Source of the DNA: Agromyces sp. S2-1-8
Lineage (GTDB): Bacteria; Actinomycetota; Actinomycetes; Actinomycetales; Microbacteriaceae
Direction of reading: 5' to 3'
NCBI RefSeq assembly: GCF_021129215.1
Contig: NZ_JAJOLP010000001.1
Span: forward strand, 868,001 to 932,000
Length of the DNA: 64,000 bases
How positions within the stretch are numbered: position 1 is the first letter of the stretch; the number at the start of each line of letters is the position of its first letter. A model generated the notes under the pieces. That model had not been told where the DNA came from. It did not search any database and worked only from the letters and a program-made list of their open reading frames with translations. Made by a program: the position numbers and the translations under genes. Of the stretch, positions 49,289 through 59,127 are shown in pieces.

Positions 49289-52200
49289 GTGTACCGTCCG
49301 ACCGCCGTGGCTGCCGTCATCGCCGCGACCGCGCTCGTCATCAGCCAACCCGTCGCCGCCTTCGCGGCACCCGGCGCAGAGGCGCCGCCCGATCTCGGCG
49401 AGGAGTTCGGCGCCGCGCTCGTCACGCGCGACGGCGCGGGCGATGTCCGCTCGGTGCTCAACCCGACCGGCGCGCTCACCGGGCCGTCGGACGCGGACCC
49501 GGCCGAGCTCGTGCTCGGCTACCTCGCCGAGCACCGCGACGCGTTCGGGCTCGACGGTGCAGGGCTCGAGTCGCTCGTCGTCGACGACGTGATCACCGAC
49601 CCGAACGGGGTCGCCTACGTGCAGCTGCGACAGTCCGTCGACGGAATCCCCGTGCACCACGCCGTCGTCACCGCGAGCGTCGACGCCGACGGGCGGCTCG
49701 TGCACGTCGGCGGCACGACCGCCGACGTCGCGCCCGTCACGCCGGCGGCCCCCGAGGTGACCGCGGCGGAGGCGATCGCCGAGACGGCGGTCGTGGCCTC
49801 GGGCGCCGACGTCACCGCCGCCGACGTGCCGGCGGCCGCGCAGACCACCGAGCGCGAGGTCGTGGAGGTGCCGAACTCGATCGCCGTCGACGGGCTCGTC
49901 GAGCCGACCCCGCTGAAGGCGGAGCAGCGCTGGTTCATGGACGACGAGGGTCGCAGCCTGCGACTCGCGTGGGTCACCGACGTCGAGGTGTCGGGCGAAG
50001 TGTGGGTCGAGTCCGTCGTCGATGCGGCGACGGGCGAGGTGCTCGCCGAGACGAGCCGCTACGCCGAGGTCGGACCGGAGGGCGACGTCTTCGACGAGGA
50101 GCATCCCGAGGCGGCCGGCGCGTCGCGCGAGCTGCACCCGTTCTCGGGCATCAACGGCACCTGGGTCGACGACACCACGACGAGCGGCAACAACGTCGAC
50201 GCGTACCGCGACCTCGACGACAACGACGCGAACGACGAGTACCAGCCGAACACGCCCGCATCGGGCGACCCCGGCTACCAGGTCTTCGACGCCGCGTTCA
50301 CCGACGCGTGGGCGACGAACTCGGACGGCAGCCAGGCGAGCCTCGACGCCGACCTCGACGCCATCATCACGCAGCTCTTCTACTACACGAACGTGATGCA
50401 CGACTACACGTACGAGCTCGGGTTCACCGAGGCATGGCGCAACTTCCAGGTCGACAACTTCGGCAACGGGGGCAGCGACGGCGACCCCGTGCTCGCCGAG
50501 GCGCAGGACGGCTGGGACTTCGGCTGCCAGGACAACGCGATGCCGCCCAACGACATCCGCTGCATGAACAACGCGAACTTCGGTACGCCCGGCGACGGGT
50601 CGAGCCCGCGCATGCAGATGTACATGTGGTCGCTGCCGTTCCGGGACGGCTCGCTCGACGGCGACGTGATCGCCCACGAGTTCGGCCACGGCGTCTCGAC
50701 GCGCCTCGTCGGCGGCGGCAGCTTCGACTACGGCGACGACCAGACGGGCGCCCTCGGCGAGGGCTGGAGCGACGTGATCTCGTTCCTGAAGTGGAACGAC
50801 GCCGTCGTCGGCGAGTACGTCACCGGCGACGCGACGACGGGGGTGCGCAACGTCGCCTACGACACGTCGCCCCTCGTCTACTCGGACTACAACCCGTACG
50901 TGCCGGGGCCGAACACGTCGCCGCACGGCAACGGCACGATCTGGGCGACGATGGTGTACGCCGTGCGCGCGTTGCTCGGCGTGCCCGTCACCGAGCAGCT
51001 CGTGATCGACGGCATGAAGAACACGGCGGGCGGCGCGAAGCCGACATTCGTCGACGCCCGCAACGGCCTGCTCGCAGCCGACATCGCGACGAACGGCGGC
51101 GACCACGTCTGCGCCATCTGGTCGGCGTTCGCGCAGCGCGGGCTCGGCGAGGGTGCCGTCGCGGCCGGGGCGAACGGGCACGCCGCGCAGGTGAACGACG
51201 AGACCCTGCCCGCCGCGTGCGCGCCGACCGCCGACGCGGGCGGACCGTATGCGACCGACGAGGGCACGGATGTCGCGGTGACGGGTGCCGGCTCGAGTGC
51301 GGGCAGCGACCCGAGCGCGGGCGCGATCTCGGCCTGGGAGTGGGACTTCGACGGCGACGGCCAGTACGACGACGCCTTCGGGGTCAGCCCCTCGTTCGAC
51401 CGGGTCGGCCAGGACGGCACGTTCACCATCGGGCTGCGGGTCACCGACCTCTACGGCAACACCGCGACCGACACGGCCGACGTCGAGGTGGCGAACGTCG
51501 CGCCGACGGTGTCGATCGACCCGGTCGCGCCGCTCGACGAGGCGACGCGCACCGCGACCATCACGGGCGTCATCACCGACCCGGGATGGCTCGACGACCT
51601 GTCGGCGACGATCGACTTCGACGACGGCGCCGGCCCGCATCCGCTGACGGGCGCCGAGGAGCACGCCCGGCCCGACGCGTCGCTCGCGTTCGAGACGAGC
51701 CACGACTACGGCGACAACGGGTCGTTCGAGGTGGAGGTCTGCGGCTCCGACGACGACACGACGACGTGCGGGTCGGTCGTCGTGGAGGTCGCCAACGTCG
51801 ACCCGTCGATCGTGATCGACACCTCGGGCATGCAGACCTACGACGGCGTGCAGGCGTTCGTGCTCGATGCCGGGGGCAGCGCGACCGTACCCGTCACGAC
51901 GACCGACCCGGGCAGCGACGACCTCACCGTCGTGTGGGACTGGGACGACGGCACCACGAGCGAAGCGACGTCGCTCGTGAACCCGCCGGTGCTCGATCCG
52001 CCGAAGTCGCCCACCGTGCAGCCGCGCGATGTCGACCTGTCGGCCGATCACGTCTACGCCGAGGCCTGCCTCTACGACCTCGTCACCGAGGTGACCGACG
52101 ACGACGGCGGCTCGGACGCCGACGACGCCGCGATCGTCGTGGTCGGCGACGGCGAGAAGTCCAAGCAGCACGGGTGGTGGCTGGGCCAGGTGCGCGTGAA

Positions 52201-52552
52201 GAACGGCAACGACTTCACGACCGCCGAGCTCGAGTGCTACCTCGACATCGCCGTGTTCTTCAGCACCGTGCTCGACACCCCGCTCGACCGCGACGACGCC
52301 GTGGCGATCTTCCACTCGCCGCCGAAGAACGACGCGGCCGGCCAGTTCGATCAGTTCCTGCTCGCGGCGTGGCTCAACTTCGCGAACGGGTCGGTCGACC
52401 TCGCCACACCGGTCACGGTGCACGGCGTGGCGACGACGTGGGGTGAGGCGATGCTCGAGGTCGAGACGATCCGCACGAGCGTCTCGTCGACGCCGCAGGA
52501 GATCCGGCAGGCGAAGGGCGTGCTCGCATCGCTCGCGACGACGAGCGGCTGA
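49289..52552 (+). CDS. secreted M36 (fungalysin-type) metalloprotease with PKD-like C-terminal domains
   Basis: The GTG at 49289 follows GGAGG and gives 1087 residues. A signal peptide (about 1-30, ending AFA-AP) precedes an FTP/PepSY-type propeptide (35-290) that contains VQLRQSVDGIPVHHAVVTAS. The M36 catalytic domain has HEFGHGVSTRL with zinc ligands H463 and H467 and the glutamate in GALGEGWSDVISF. From about 650 there are PKD-like beta domains (AWEWDFDGDGQYDDAFG, then VVWDWDDGTTSEATS) and a final C-terminal domain. Autocatalytic activation of secreted zymogens is the family's usual route. Proteins of this architecture scavenge extracellular protein. Confidence 0.9.
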   Translation: MYRPTAVAAVIAATALVISQPVAAFAAPGAEAPPDLGEEFGAALVTRDGAGDVRSVLNPTGALTGPSDADPAELVLGYLAEHRDAFGLDGAGLESLVVDDVITDPNGVAYVQLRQSVDGIPVHHAVVTASVDADGRLVHVGGTTADVAPVTPAAPEVTAAEAIAETAVVASGADVTAADVPAAAQTTEREVVEVPNSIAVDGLVEPTPLKAEQRWFMDDEGRSLRLAWVTDVEVSGEVWVESVVDAATGEVLAETSRYAEVGPEGDVFDEEHPEAAGASRELHPFSGINGTWVDDTTTSGNNVDAYRDLDDNDANDEYQPNTPASGDPGYQVFDAAFTDAWATNSDGSQASLDADLDAIITQLFYYTNVMHDYTYELGFTEAWRNFQVDNFGNGGSDGDPVLAEAQDGWDFGCQDNAMPPNDIRCMNNANFGTPGDGSSPRMQMYMWSLPFRDGSLDGDVIAHEFGHGVSTRLVGGGSFDYGDDQTGALGEGWSDVISFLKWNDAVVGEYVTGDATTGVRNVAYDTSPLVYSDYNPYVPGPNTSPHGNGTIWATMVYAVRALLGVPVTEQLVIDGMKNTAGGAKPTFVDARNGLLAADIATNGGDHVCAIWSAFAQRGLGEGAVAAGANGHAAQVNDETLPAACAPTADAGGPYATDEGTDVAVTGAGSSAGSDPSAGAISAWEWDFDGDGQYDDAFGVSPSFDRVGQDGTFTIGLRVTDLYGNTATDTADVEVANVAPTVSIDPVAPLDEATRTATITGVITDPGWLDDLSATIDFDDGAGPHPLTGAEEHARPDASLAFETSHDYGDNGSFEVEVCGSDDDTTTCGSVVVEVANVDPSIVIDTSGMQTYDGVQAFVLDAGGSATVPVTTTDPGSDDLTVVWDWDDGTTSEATSLVNPPVLDPPKSPTVQPRDVDLSADHVYAEACLYDLVTEVTDDDGGSDADDAAIVVVGDGEKSKQHGWWLGQVRVKNGNDFTTAELECYLDIAVFFSTVLDTPLDRDDAVAIFHSPPKNDAAGQFDQFLLAAWLNFANGSVDLATPVTVHGVATTWGEAMLEVETIRTSVSSTPQEIRQAKGVLASLATTSG

Positions 52553-52570
52553 CTCGTCGGATCGTCGGCT

Positions 52571-52604
52571 GCGAGGCATCCGCACAGCGGAGCGGATGCC
52601 TCGC
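52571..52604. terminator. intrinsic terminator after M36 protease
   Basis: A perfect 13-bp stem (52571-52583 with 52592-52604, eight-base loop) carries both orientations of the recurrent decamer and starts 18 bases past the stop. Confidence 0.85.
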
Positions 52605-52669
52605 CGCCTCTGTCCACGCGGCCGGGGAGTCGCTAGCCTTGGCACCGAACGCGGTTCGAAGGGGGCGAC

Positions 52670-53134
52670 GTGACCGAGGAGTTCGAGACGGGCGGAGCGG
52701 TGCTCAGCCGTACGCAGGTGAACGTGGTGCGACTGACCGGCCTCGCGGGGATCATCGGGGGGATCCTGCTGATCGTCGTGGCCGTCGTCGCGTGGGTGGG
52801 TGTCTCGTCGCAGTTGCGCGCCGAGAACATCGTCATCCCCGATGACGCGCCGATCTTCGCTGGCAAGGTGGTCGACGGACCGATCGACGCGTACGTGCAG
52901 GCGGGGGTCATCGACATGCACGCCCGCGACATGGCCGACGGCAAGACCTACTCGGAGCTCGATCAGGACGACCCGCTGCGCACCACCGTGATGAACGCCT
53001 CGTTCCTGCGCGCGTCGCTGTTCACCTCGGTCATCGCCTTCGGCATCGCGCTGTTCGCGGGCGGCGTAGGCGTGCTGTTCCTGCTGTTCGGCTGGTCGCT
53101 GCGGGTGCTCGTGCCGCCCCTGCCGAAGCGGTAG
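52670..53134 (+). CDS. two-helix membrane protein, actinobacterial family often mislabelled LigA
   Basis: The GTG at 52670 follows GGGGG; the product is 154 residues. Two membrane segments (about 24-46 and 118-145) enclose an extracytoplasmic loop with SSQLRAENIVIPDDAPIFAG, DAYVQAGVIDMHARDMADGK and RTTVMNASFLRASLFTSVIA. I recall this loop pattern from actinobacterial proteins wrongly called ring-opening dioxygenase; no enzyme motif is present. A tandem 31-bp duplication covers its last codons and 3' end. Confidence 0.7.
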   Translation: MTEEFETGGAVLSRTQVNVVRLTGLAGIIGGILLIVVAVVAWVGVSSQLRAENIVIPDDAPIFAGKVVDGPIDAYVQAGVIDMHARDMADGKTYSELDQDDPLRTTVMNASFLRASLFTSVIAFGIALFAGGVGVLFLLFGWSLRVLVPPLPKR

Positions 53135-53181
53135 CGGGTTCGGCGGACCGCTGCCGAAGCGGTAGCGGGTTCGGCGGACCG
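53120..53181. repeat. perfect 2 x 31-bp tandem duplication
   Basis: The unit at 53120-53150 is followed immediately by an identical copy at 53151-53181. The first copy includes the last codons and stop of the membrane protein (PPLPKR-stop), so the duplication repeats the gene's end and 3' flank. Confidence 0.9.
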
Positions 53182-53225
53182 CGCGATGACGGGCCGCGTG
53201 CGCGGGTTCGCGGACCCCGCCGGGT

Positions 53226-54518
53226 TCAGCCCGCCGCCGGGCCGGCCGGCGACGCGCTCGGGTCGGTCGCCGGCTCTGGCGACGGCTCGGCGACGCCGTT
53301 CGCCGACGCGGGTACCCGGCGCTCGAGCGCGAGCGCGAGCACCATGATCAGCACGCAGCCGGCGACCATGGCGGCGATGAACCACGCGCCCTGCCCGACG
53401 CCGAGCAGCACGCCGGCGACGACCGGCCCCGTGATCGCGCCGCCCTGGAACGCCGCGGCGTTGATCGCGTTGTAGCGGCCGCGGTTTCGGTCGTCGGCGA
53501 GGTCGTTGTAGATCGCCGGCACGGTCGGCTGCAGCATCGTCTCGCCGAAGGCGAAGATGCCCATGAACGCGAGCACGCCGATCGCGGCGGCGAGCGAGTC
53601 GGGCAGCAGCCCGGTCGCACCGAGCACGAGCCACGAGAGGGCCCAGACCGCGGCCATCACCTGCATCACCCGGGTGCGGCGGTGGCCCGCGATGAGCTTC
53701 AGGACGGTGAACTGCAGCAGCACGATGACGGCGGTGTTGACGGCGAACGAGAAGCCGACGACCTGCGTCGACACCTCGGAGACCTGGCGCGCGTACGCGG
53801 GGAACCCCGCCTCCATCTGGCCGTAGCCGATGAACACCGAGATGAAGGTGACGAGCGTCAGCCAGAGCACGGCCGGGCGCTTGAGGATCTCGCGGTAGCC
53901 GCCGACCGGAGCCGCGTGCTCGTCGGGCTCGGCGTGCGTGCGCACGTGCCGCAGCGGCCCGAGCAGCAGCGCCATGGGGATGAGGCTCGTCGCCGCGTCG
54001 ACGAGGAAGATCGCGGTGAACGTGTCGGGGTTGTCGACGTCGACGAAGAAGCCGCCGATGATGCCGCCCACGCCGATGCCGAGGTTGACGAGCGCGAAGT
54101 TGACGCCGAAGTACTGCTGGCGCAGGTCGCCCTCGACCACGGTCGCGATGAGGGCGTTGAAGCCTGGCCACGAGACGCCGAAGTTGATGCCGATGAGCAC
54201 GAGCGCGACCGCGGCGACCGCGGGCGTCGTCGCGAAGGCGAGCAGCGTGCAGCCCGCGATCATCGCGACGAGACCCACAATGAGCACGATCTTGGCGCCG
54301 AACCGGTCGATGAGCGTGCCGCCGGGCCCCGTGACGACGAGCCCGGTGATGGCGATGAGGCCCATGAGCGTGCCCGAGACGCCGAGGTCGAACCCGCGCA
54401 CCTCGTGCAGGTAGATGATCGTGAACGGCAACGTCAGGCCGCGGCCGAGGGTCTGGATGGCGACGGTCGACAGTAGCCAACGCCCCTCGGTCGGCAGGGC
54501 GGCCCAGAACGATCTCAT
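53226..54518 (-). CDS. MFS transporter (DHA1-type multidrug)
   Basis: The 430-residue protein has 12 hydrophobic helices. Motif A is GPGGTLIDRFGAKIVLIVG in the 2-3 loop, and GIGVGGIIGGFFVDVDN lies in helix 5. The second half has FAFGETMLQPTVPAIYNDLA. The start is either the ATG at 54518 or the GTG at 54527, nine bases upstream (GTGACCGGCATG); neither has a clear ribosome site. The Pro/Ala/Ser-rich C-terminal tail has no fold. It runs convergent with the gene at 52670 and has no dedicated regulator beside it. Confidence 0.85.
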   Translation of the reverse strand: MRSFWAALPTEGRWLLSTVAIQTLGRGLTLPFTIIYLHEVRGFDLGVSGTLMGLIAITGLVVTGPGGTLIDRFGAKIVLIVGLVAMIAGCTLLAFATTPAVAAVALVLIGINFGVSWPGFNALIATVVEGDLRQQYFGVNFALVNLGIGVGGIIGGFFVDVDNPDTFTAIFLVDAATSLIPMALLLGPLRHVRTHAEPDEHAAPVGGYREILKRPAVLWLTLVTFISVFIGYGQMEAGFPAYARQVSEVSTQVVGFSFAVNTAVIVLLQFTVLKLIAGHRRTRVMQVMAAVWALSWLVLGATGLLPDSLAAAIGVLAFMGIFAFGETMLQPTVPAIYNDLADDRNRGRYNAINAAAFQGGAITGPVVAGVLLGVGQGAWFIAAMVAGCVLIMVLALALERRVPASANGVAEPSPEPATDPSASPAGPAAG

Positions 54519-54640
54519 GCCGGTCACTCGGACATCTTGGCGGATGCCGCCGACATCCCGCGAACCCGGACTGCGGCTGGGCGGATGGTCGCGTCCCGCG
54601 TGCGGCTCCGGCACCGATCGGTCGGAGGTACGCTTCGAGC

Positions 54641-55114
54641 ATGACTGCCCTGCTCGACCGCCTCGAGGCGGAGCACGACGAGTTGCGGTTCGCCGCGTTC
54701 ACCCTCGACGACGCCTGGCGGCTCGGCTCCCGGCTGCGCACGATCGCGGCCGAGCGCGGCCTGCCGATCGCGATCGCGATCTGGTTCGGGCCGCAGCGCG
54801 TCTTCCACGCCGCGCTGCCCGGTGCGAGCGCCGACAACGACGGCTGGCTCGACCGCAAGCACCGCGTCGTGGAGCGCTACGGCAAGTCCTCGCTGCTGGT
54901 CGGCGAGGAGTTCCGCGCGAAGGGCGAGGACTTCGACACCCACGCCCGCCTCGACCCGCAGCTGTTCGCCGCCCACGGCGGGGTGCTGCCGCTGCGGCTC
55001 GTCTCGGGCGCGGTGATCGGCGCCGTCGGCGTCTCGGGGCTGCCGCAGCTCGACGACCACGAGCTCGTCGTCGCGCAGCTCCGCGCGATGCTCGGCGAGG
55101 CGCGCGAGCGGTGA
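54641..55114 (+). CDS. UPF0303 family (heme-degrading domain-like) protein
   Basis: The 157-residue protein matches the UPF0303/YBR137W family. It has FAAFTLDDAWRLGSRLRTIA, then FHAALPGASADNDGWLDRKH and GVLPLRLVSGAVIGAVGVSG, ending LPQLDDHELVV. The fold is the PfPDO/GlcG-type Haem_degrading domain; biochemical function is unknown. A TACGCT -10 (54629-54634) ends six bases before the ATG with no ribosome site, so it is likely leaderless. Confidence 0.85.
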   Translation: MTALLDRLEAEHDELRFAAFTLDDAWRLGSRLRTIAAERGLPIAIAIWFGPQRVFHAALPGASADNDGWLDRKHRVVERYGKSSLLVGEEFRAKGEDFDTHARLDPQLFAAHGGVLPLRLVSGAVIGAVGVSGLPQLDDHELVVAQLRAMLGEARER

Positions 55115-55157
55115 CGGCCCGGGCGGCGCACGTCGACGCAGCCCGGGCCGCCGACGG

Positions 55158-58100
55158 TCACCGACTCAGCTGCACGCCCCGAGGGTGGTCGACCGCCCCC
55201 GGAACGAGTGCGCGCAGTGCGATCAGACCGGGGTCGCCCTCGGCCCATTCGGTGGTCAGCGCGACGTACCGCGCGGTCGCATCGACCGCCACCGACCCGC
55301 GCGTCGCGCCGGCCTCGAGCGAACCGACCTCGCGGAACGTGATGCCGTCGTCGCTCACCGAGACGATCGCCGCCGGGGCCCCGTCGCCGTCCCACAGCGT
55401 GGTGACGGTGCCGATCTGGTGCGCCGAGCCGAGGTCGGCGACCATGCGGCCGTCCGCCCCCGGGGTCCACGCGGTGCCGGCGTCGCCGTCGACCGCGCCC
55501 TGCGGCGAGGTCATGCCCTCGGGCAGCACGGACGCCGGGAACGTGAGCGCCGCGAGCGCCAGGTCGGGCACCGGGAACGCGGTCGCGCCCGGGAACGACG
55601 CCGGCGCCGCGACCTTCGGCTTGCCGATCGGCAGCGTCCGCGTCTCGCCGGTCTCGACGTTCGTGACGTCGATCGTCTTCACGGCTCCCGCTCCGGCATC
55701 TCCGCCGTCGGGCCGCGCGACGCGCACCGTGCGGCCGTCGAGCACCGACACCGCGACACCGGCCGCCCGGACCGCGGCCGCGGTCTTCACCGCGGCTCGC
55801 GGAGCGAGCACGACCGCGTCGCCCGCGGGCACCGTGACGGTGAGGGTCGAGGCATCCGGCCCGAGCACCTGGTCGCCGGCGAACAGCGCCACGGTGTCGC
55901 CGACGTAGGGGACCGCGACGTCGGTCGTGACGTCGGCCCCGGTGAGGTTGAAGGCGGTGAGGTAGCCGCCGAGCGAGCTCACGAGCAGTCCGTCGGCGCT
56001 CGGCTGCGGCGCGGCATCCTGCGCGGCCGTCGCGGCGGCGTCGCCCGGCACCATCTCGACGAGCATCGGACGGTCGCCGCCGCCGAGCCGAAGGGTGTTG
56101 ATCCCCTCCTTCTCGCTCGACACGGTGATCGGCGCCTGCCCGCCGCGCACGACGTAGCCGGCCGCGCCTTCGACGTTGATCCACGACCCCTCGGTCGTGG
56201 CGACCTGGTCGCCCGTGTAGCGGAAGCTCGCGGCATCCTGCCACGTCTCGCCGTCCGCCGACACCTGGATGCGGTACTCGCGACCGGCCGATGCCTCCCA
56301 GCCCAGCTGCACCTGCGCGATCGCGGTGGGAGCGCCGAGATCGACCTGGATCCACGAGTCGGCCCGGGTGCGGTCGGCACGCGACACGGCCCAGCGCGAG
56401 GCCGGGTCGCTGTCGGTCACGCTCGACGGGGCACGACCCGTGTCCGAGCTCGATGCCGTCGCCGGCTTGCCCGCCGCCGCGTCGACGCCGGTCGCCGTCA
56501 GTGCGCGCATCGTGAAGAGGGAGTAGCCGTAGGCGGGGTCGCCCTGCACCCCCTGCATGCGCACGAACCTCGCCTCGACCGGAGCCGGGGCGGTCGCGCC
56601 CGCCGGCGTCAGGTCGACGGTGTCGAGGCGTGCGACGTTGGCGTCGGCACTGCCGGTGTAGGCGGTCTGCGTGGTCCAGGTCCGGCCGTCCGACGAGGTC
56701 TGCACGAGATAGCGCTCACCGGCGCTCATCTCCCAGGCCAGTCGCACCGAACCGACGCTCTTCTCCGCACCCAGGTCGACCTGGATCCAGGAGTCCGCAC
56801 GCGTGCGCTCGGCGACGGCGACGGCCCAGCGGGTGGCGGGGTCGGCATCGGTGACCGTCGAGGCCCGACGGGCGGGGTCCTCGCTCGAGGCGGTCGCGGG
56901 GCGTCCGGCGGCCAGGTCGGTCGCGGCCTCCGCGCCCGTCCCGTAGGCGTGCAGCGAGTACAGCGAGTAGCCGTAACGGGCGTTGCCCTGCTGGCCCTGG
57001 ATGCGCACGAAACGCGCCGACACGGGATCGAACGACAGGTCGTCGATCCGGGCGGCGTTCGCGTCGGCCGGGTTCGGCGGCGTCACGACGGGCAGGGTGT
57101 CGGTGGCCGACCCCTCGGCGGTGTAGTAGGTGCGCGACCCGTCGAGGCCGTTGTAGCCGCCGAGGTCGAGGTTGCGCACCGAGACGGTGCCGTCCTGCCA
57201 GCCGGCGCCGGTCGAGGCGTACAGTGCCGCCCCGTTCGGCAGCGTCACCTGGCCCGCGTAGCCGCCGCCGATCCGGAAGACGGATGCCGTGCCCTCGAAG
57301 CCGTCGCGCGGCGCGGTGTAGGTGCTCGTCCGCCGCTCGTCGACGGTCGCCGCCGAGTTCGGGTACAGGTACGGCGTCGAGCCCGACAGCGCGAACAGCC
57401 ACGAGTCGTGGCCCGGAACCCAGGGGAACTTGAGGAAGCCCTTCTTGCTGGATGCCGCCGCCCACGCGTTCGCGGACTGCTGCACCGAGAGACCGGGGCC
57501 GGCGCCGAAGTCGCGCACCCCGGCGAGTCGGGCGAAGAACTCGTCCTGCGGCGCGGGCTGGACGACGCCCTCCGCCGATTCGGCGGCCTCGACGTGCAGC
57601 AGGTACGAGATCGCGATCTCGGCGCGCGCCTCGGGTTCGTACTTGGGCTCTCCCGAGAACTTGGCCAGCCGGTCGACCGGCGGGTACGCCTGGTAGGCCT
57701 CGAGCGACGCGGCCATGTTCGCCTCGGCGCGCACGGCGTCGGGGTCGCGCAGCACCTGACCGAGGAACGCCATCGGGATCACGTCGCGGCCGTAGAGGTA
57801 CTCGCGGTCGTTGACCATCGGCATGAACGGCTCACCCTGATTCGACATCACCATCTTGATCGACCGCCAGAGCTCGGCCGAGTTCGGCTGGTGCTTCAGG
57901 TACTCGGGGATGGGCTGGTCGTTCAGGATGAACTGGATCGCGTTGCGCCCGCCCGAGCGCCAGATGTCGGACTGGTAGTGCGGGCCGAACGACCCGTGGT
58001 TCTCGACGAGGTACGTGTCGTAGATCGTCTGCATCGTGTTCGTCGACACCGGCTTCCCGGCGACGACGGCCGGGTTGTTGAGGTCGGCGGTGGGCTGGCC

Positions 58101-58877
58101 GGCGGCGTTGCGCGCCCAGTCGCCGAGCTGCTCGTTCCAGCGCGAGGCGTCCGCATGGTCGGGTGCCCAGGCGAGACCCGGCGCGAGCGCCTGGGTGTAC
58201 ACGCCCGCCTCCTCCTGCGCGGTGTCGCCCGCGTGCTTGCCGGTGGGCCAGTCGGCCGTCCACGAGCCCGACAGCGGGTCGTCGCCGTAGTCGAGGTCGG
58301 CGGTGTAGGCCGACTGCCCGACGGCGATCGTCTCGAGGTTCTTCTGCGTCGTGGCGTCGAGCCGATCCCACAGCACGCGGCCCGCGTCGAGGAAGTACGA
58401 CTGGAACGTGGAGTCCCAGAACATCCGCTTGCCCCAGGTGCCGTTCGGGTCGACGAAGCGGTTCTTGGCGGCGTAGTAGCGGATCGTGTCGATCGTGCGC
58501 TGGGTGAGCTGGTCCTTCGAGATGCCGGCGATCTCGGCGTCGTAGTCTCCGTGCGTGACGATCACGGCGTTGCCGAGCACGACCGCGAAGTTGAAGTCCT
58601 TGGACTGGTACGCGTTGATCGCCGGATCCCACACCGAGTTCACCCAGCGCGTGTGGCGCAGCAGTGCGGCGTAGTAGTCGGCCGCGATCTCATCGGGGGC
58701 GCCGAAGGCGGCGGCGTTCGCGACGGGGGCGGCGGATGCCCGGGCTGCGGGCGCGAGGGCGGCGGGCGCGAGGGCGGCGAGCGGTGCGGCGAGGGTCGCC
58801 GCGACGGCGAGGGCGACGGTGCGGCGCCATCGGAGCGTCTTCGCGCGAAGAGCGGGTGCGGGGCCGGAGGGGGCCAT
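55158..58877 (-). CDS. large secreted carbohydrate-active-type protein with discoidin (F5/8C, CBM32-like) repeats
   Basis: The 1239-residue protein has a signal peptide (about 1-48; hydrophobic core LAVAATLAAPLAALAPAALA, cut near ARA-SA). A helical, mostly (alpha/alpha)-type region follows (about 55-570: VNSVWDPAINAYQSKDFNFA, then GSFGPHYQSDIWRSGGRNAI) that resembles polysaccharide lyase or glycosidase toroid domains. Two closely similar discoidin domains (about 620-760 and 765-900, each with TRADSWIQVDLGA) and a third C-terminal discoidin-like segment come after a beta-sandwich. The ATG at 58877 follows AGGAG. A LacI-type operator sits 80 bp upstream, so it is probably sugar-induced. Substrate unknown. 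Confidence 0.8.
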   Translation of the reverse strand: MAPSGPAPALRAKTLRWRRTVALAVAATLAAPLAALAPAALAPAARASAAPVANAAAFGAPDEIAADYYAALLRHTRWVNSVWDPAINAYQSKDFNFAVVLGNAVIVTHGDYDAEIAGISKDQLTQRTIDTIRYYAAKNRFVDPNGTWGKRMFWDSTFQSYFLDAGRVLWDRLDATTQKNLETIAVGQSAYTADLDYGDDPLSGSWTADWPTGKHAGDTAQEEAGVYTQALAPGLAWAPDHADASRWNEQLGDWARNAAGQPTADLNNPAVVAGKPVSTNTMQTIYDTYLVENHGSFGPHYQSDIWRSGGRNAIQFILNDQPIPEYLKHQPNSAELWRSIKMVMSNQGEPFMPMVNDREYLYGRDVIPMAFLGQVLRDPDAVRAEANMAASLEAYQAYPPVDRLAKFSGEPKYEPEARAEIAISYLLHVEAAESAEGVVQPAPQDEFFARLAGVRDFGAGPGLSVQQSANAWAAASSKKGFLKFPWVPGHDSWLFALSGSTPYLYPNSAATVDERRTSTYTAPRDGFEGTASVFRIGGGYAGQVTLPNGAALYASTGAGWQDGTVSVRNLDLGGYNGLDGSRTYYTAEGSATDTLPVVTPPNPADANAARIDDLSFDPVSARFVRIQGQQGNARYGYSLYSLHAYGTGAEAATDLAAGRPATASSEDPARRASTVTDADPATRWAVAVAERTRADSWIQVDLGAEKSVGSVRLAWEMSAGERYLVQTSSDGRTWTTQTAYTGSADANVARLDTVDLTPAGATAPAPVEARFVRMQGVQGDPAYGYSLFTMRALTATGVDAAAGKPATASSSDTGRAPSSVTDSDPASRWAVSRADRTRADSWIQVDLGAPTAIAQVQLGWEASAGREYRIQVSADGETWQDAASFRYTGDQVATTEGSWINVEGAAGYVVRGGQAPITVSSEKEGINTLRLGGGDRPMLVEMVPGDAAATAAQDAAPQPSADGLLVSSLGGYLTAFNLTGADVTTDVAVPYVGDTVALFAGDQVLGPDASTLTVTVPAGDAVVLAPRAAVKTAAAVRAAGVAVSVLDGRTVRVARPDGGDAGAGAVKTIDVTNVETGETRTLPIGKPKVAAPASFPGATAFPVPDLALAALTFPASVLPEGMTSPQGAVDGDAGTAWTPGADGRMVADLGSAHQIGTVTTLWDGDGAPAAIVSVSDDGITFREVGSLEAGATRGSVAVDATARYVALTTEWAEGDPGLIALRALVPGAVDHPRGVQLSR

Positions 58878-58956
58878 GGGTGTCTCCTGGATTCAGCGGG
58901 CCTTCGGGGTGCCACATGCGGATTCGACAGGAGTCGCATCGTGAGAGATCTCGATA

Positions 58957-58970
58957 TGACAACGCTGTCA
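58957..58970 (-). promoter_or_regulatory. LacI-type operator upstream of secreted glycan-active protein
   Basis: TGACAACGCTGTCA is one base away from the perfect palindrome TGACAACGTTGTCA used by many actinobacterial LacI-family regulators. It lies 80 bp upstream of the start at 58877. No LacI gene is in the window. Confidence 0.6.
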
Positions 58971-59127
58971 GAGTGGGTTCGCTCAGAGTAGCCCGGGGTC
59001 GGCGGGGCGTCAAGACGTGCCGCTGTCTCGGTCGGGCGCCCCCCGGCGGATCGCCGGGCGGCGCTTCGTGCCGACGGGGCGGCCGGCCAGGGGTGCCCGG
59101 GCTCGAACCGGGAATAGGCTCGAGGGC

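Noticed and set aside
48935..52921. Long minus-strand open frame opposite the M36 protease (about 1328 codons)
   Set aside because: The frame is an antisense shadow of a G+C-rich gene. Its translation is low complexity (Arg/Val/Asp) and has no motif or ribosome site, while the plus strand encodes a clear M36 protease.
53120..53181. 31-bp repeats as a CRISPR array
   Set aside because: Only two copies, directly adjacent with no spacers, overlapping a gene end and with no cas genes.
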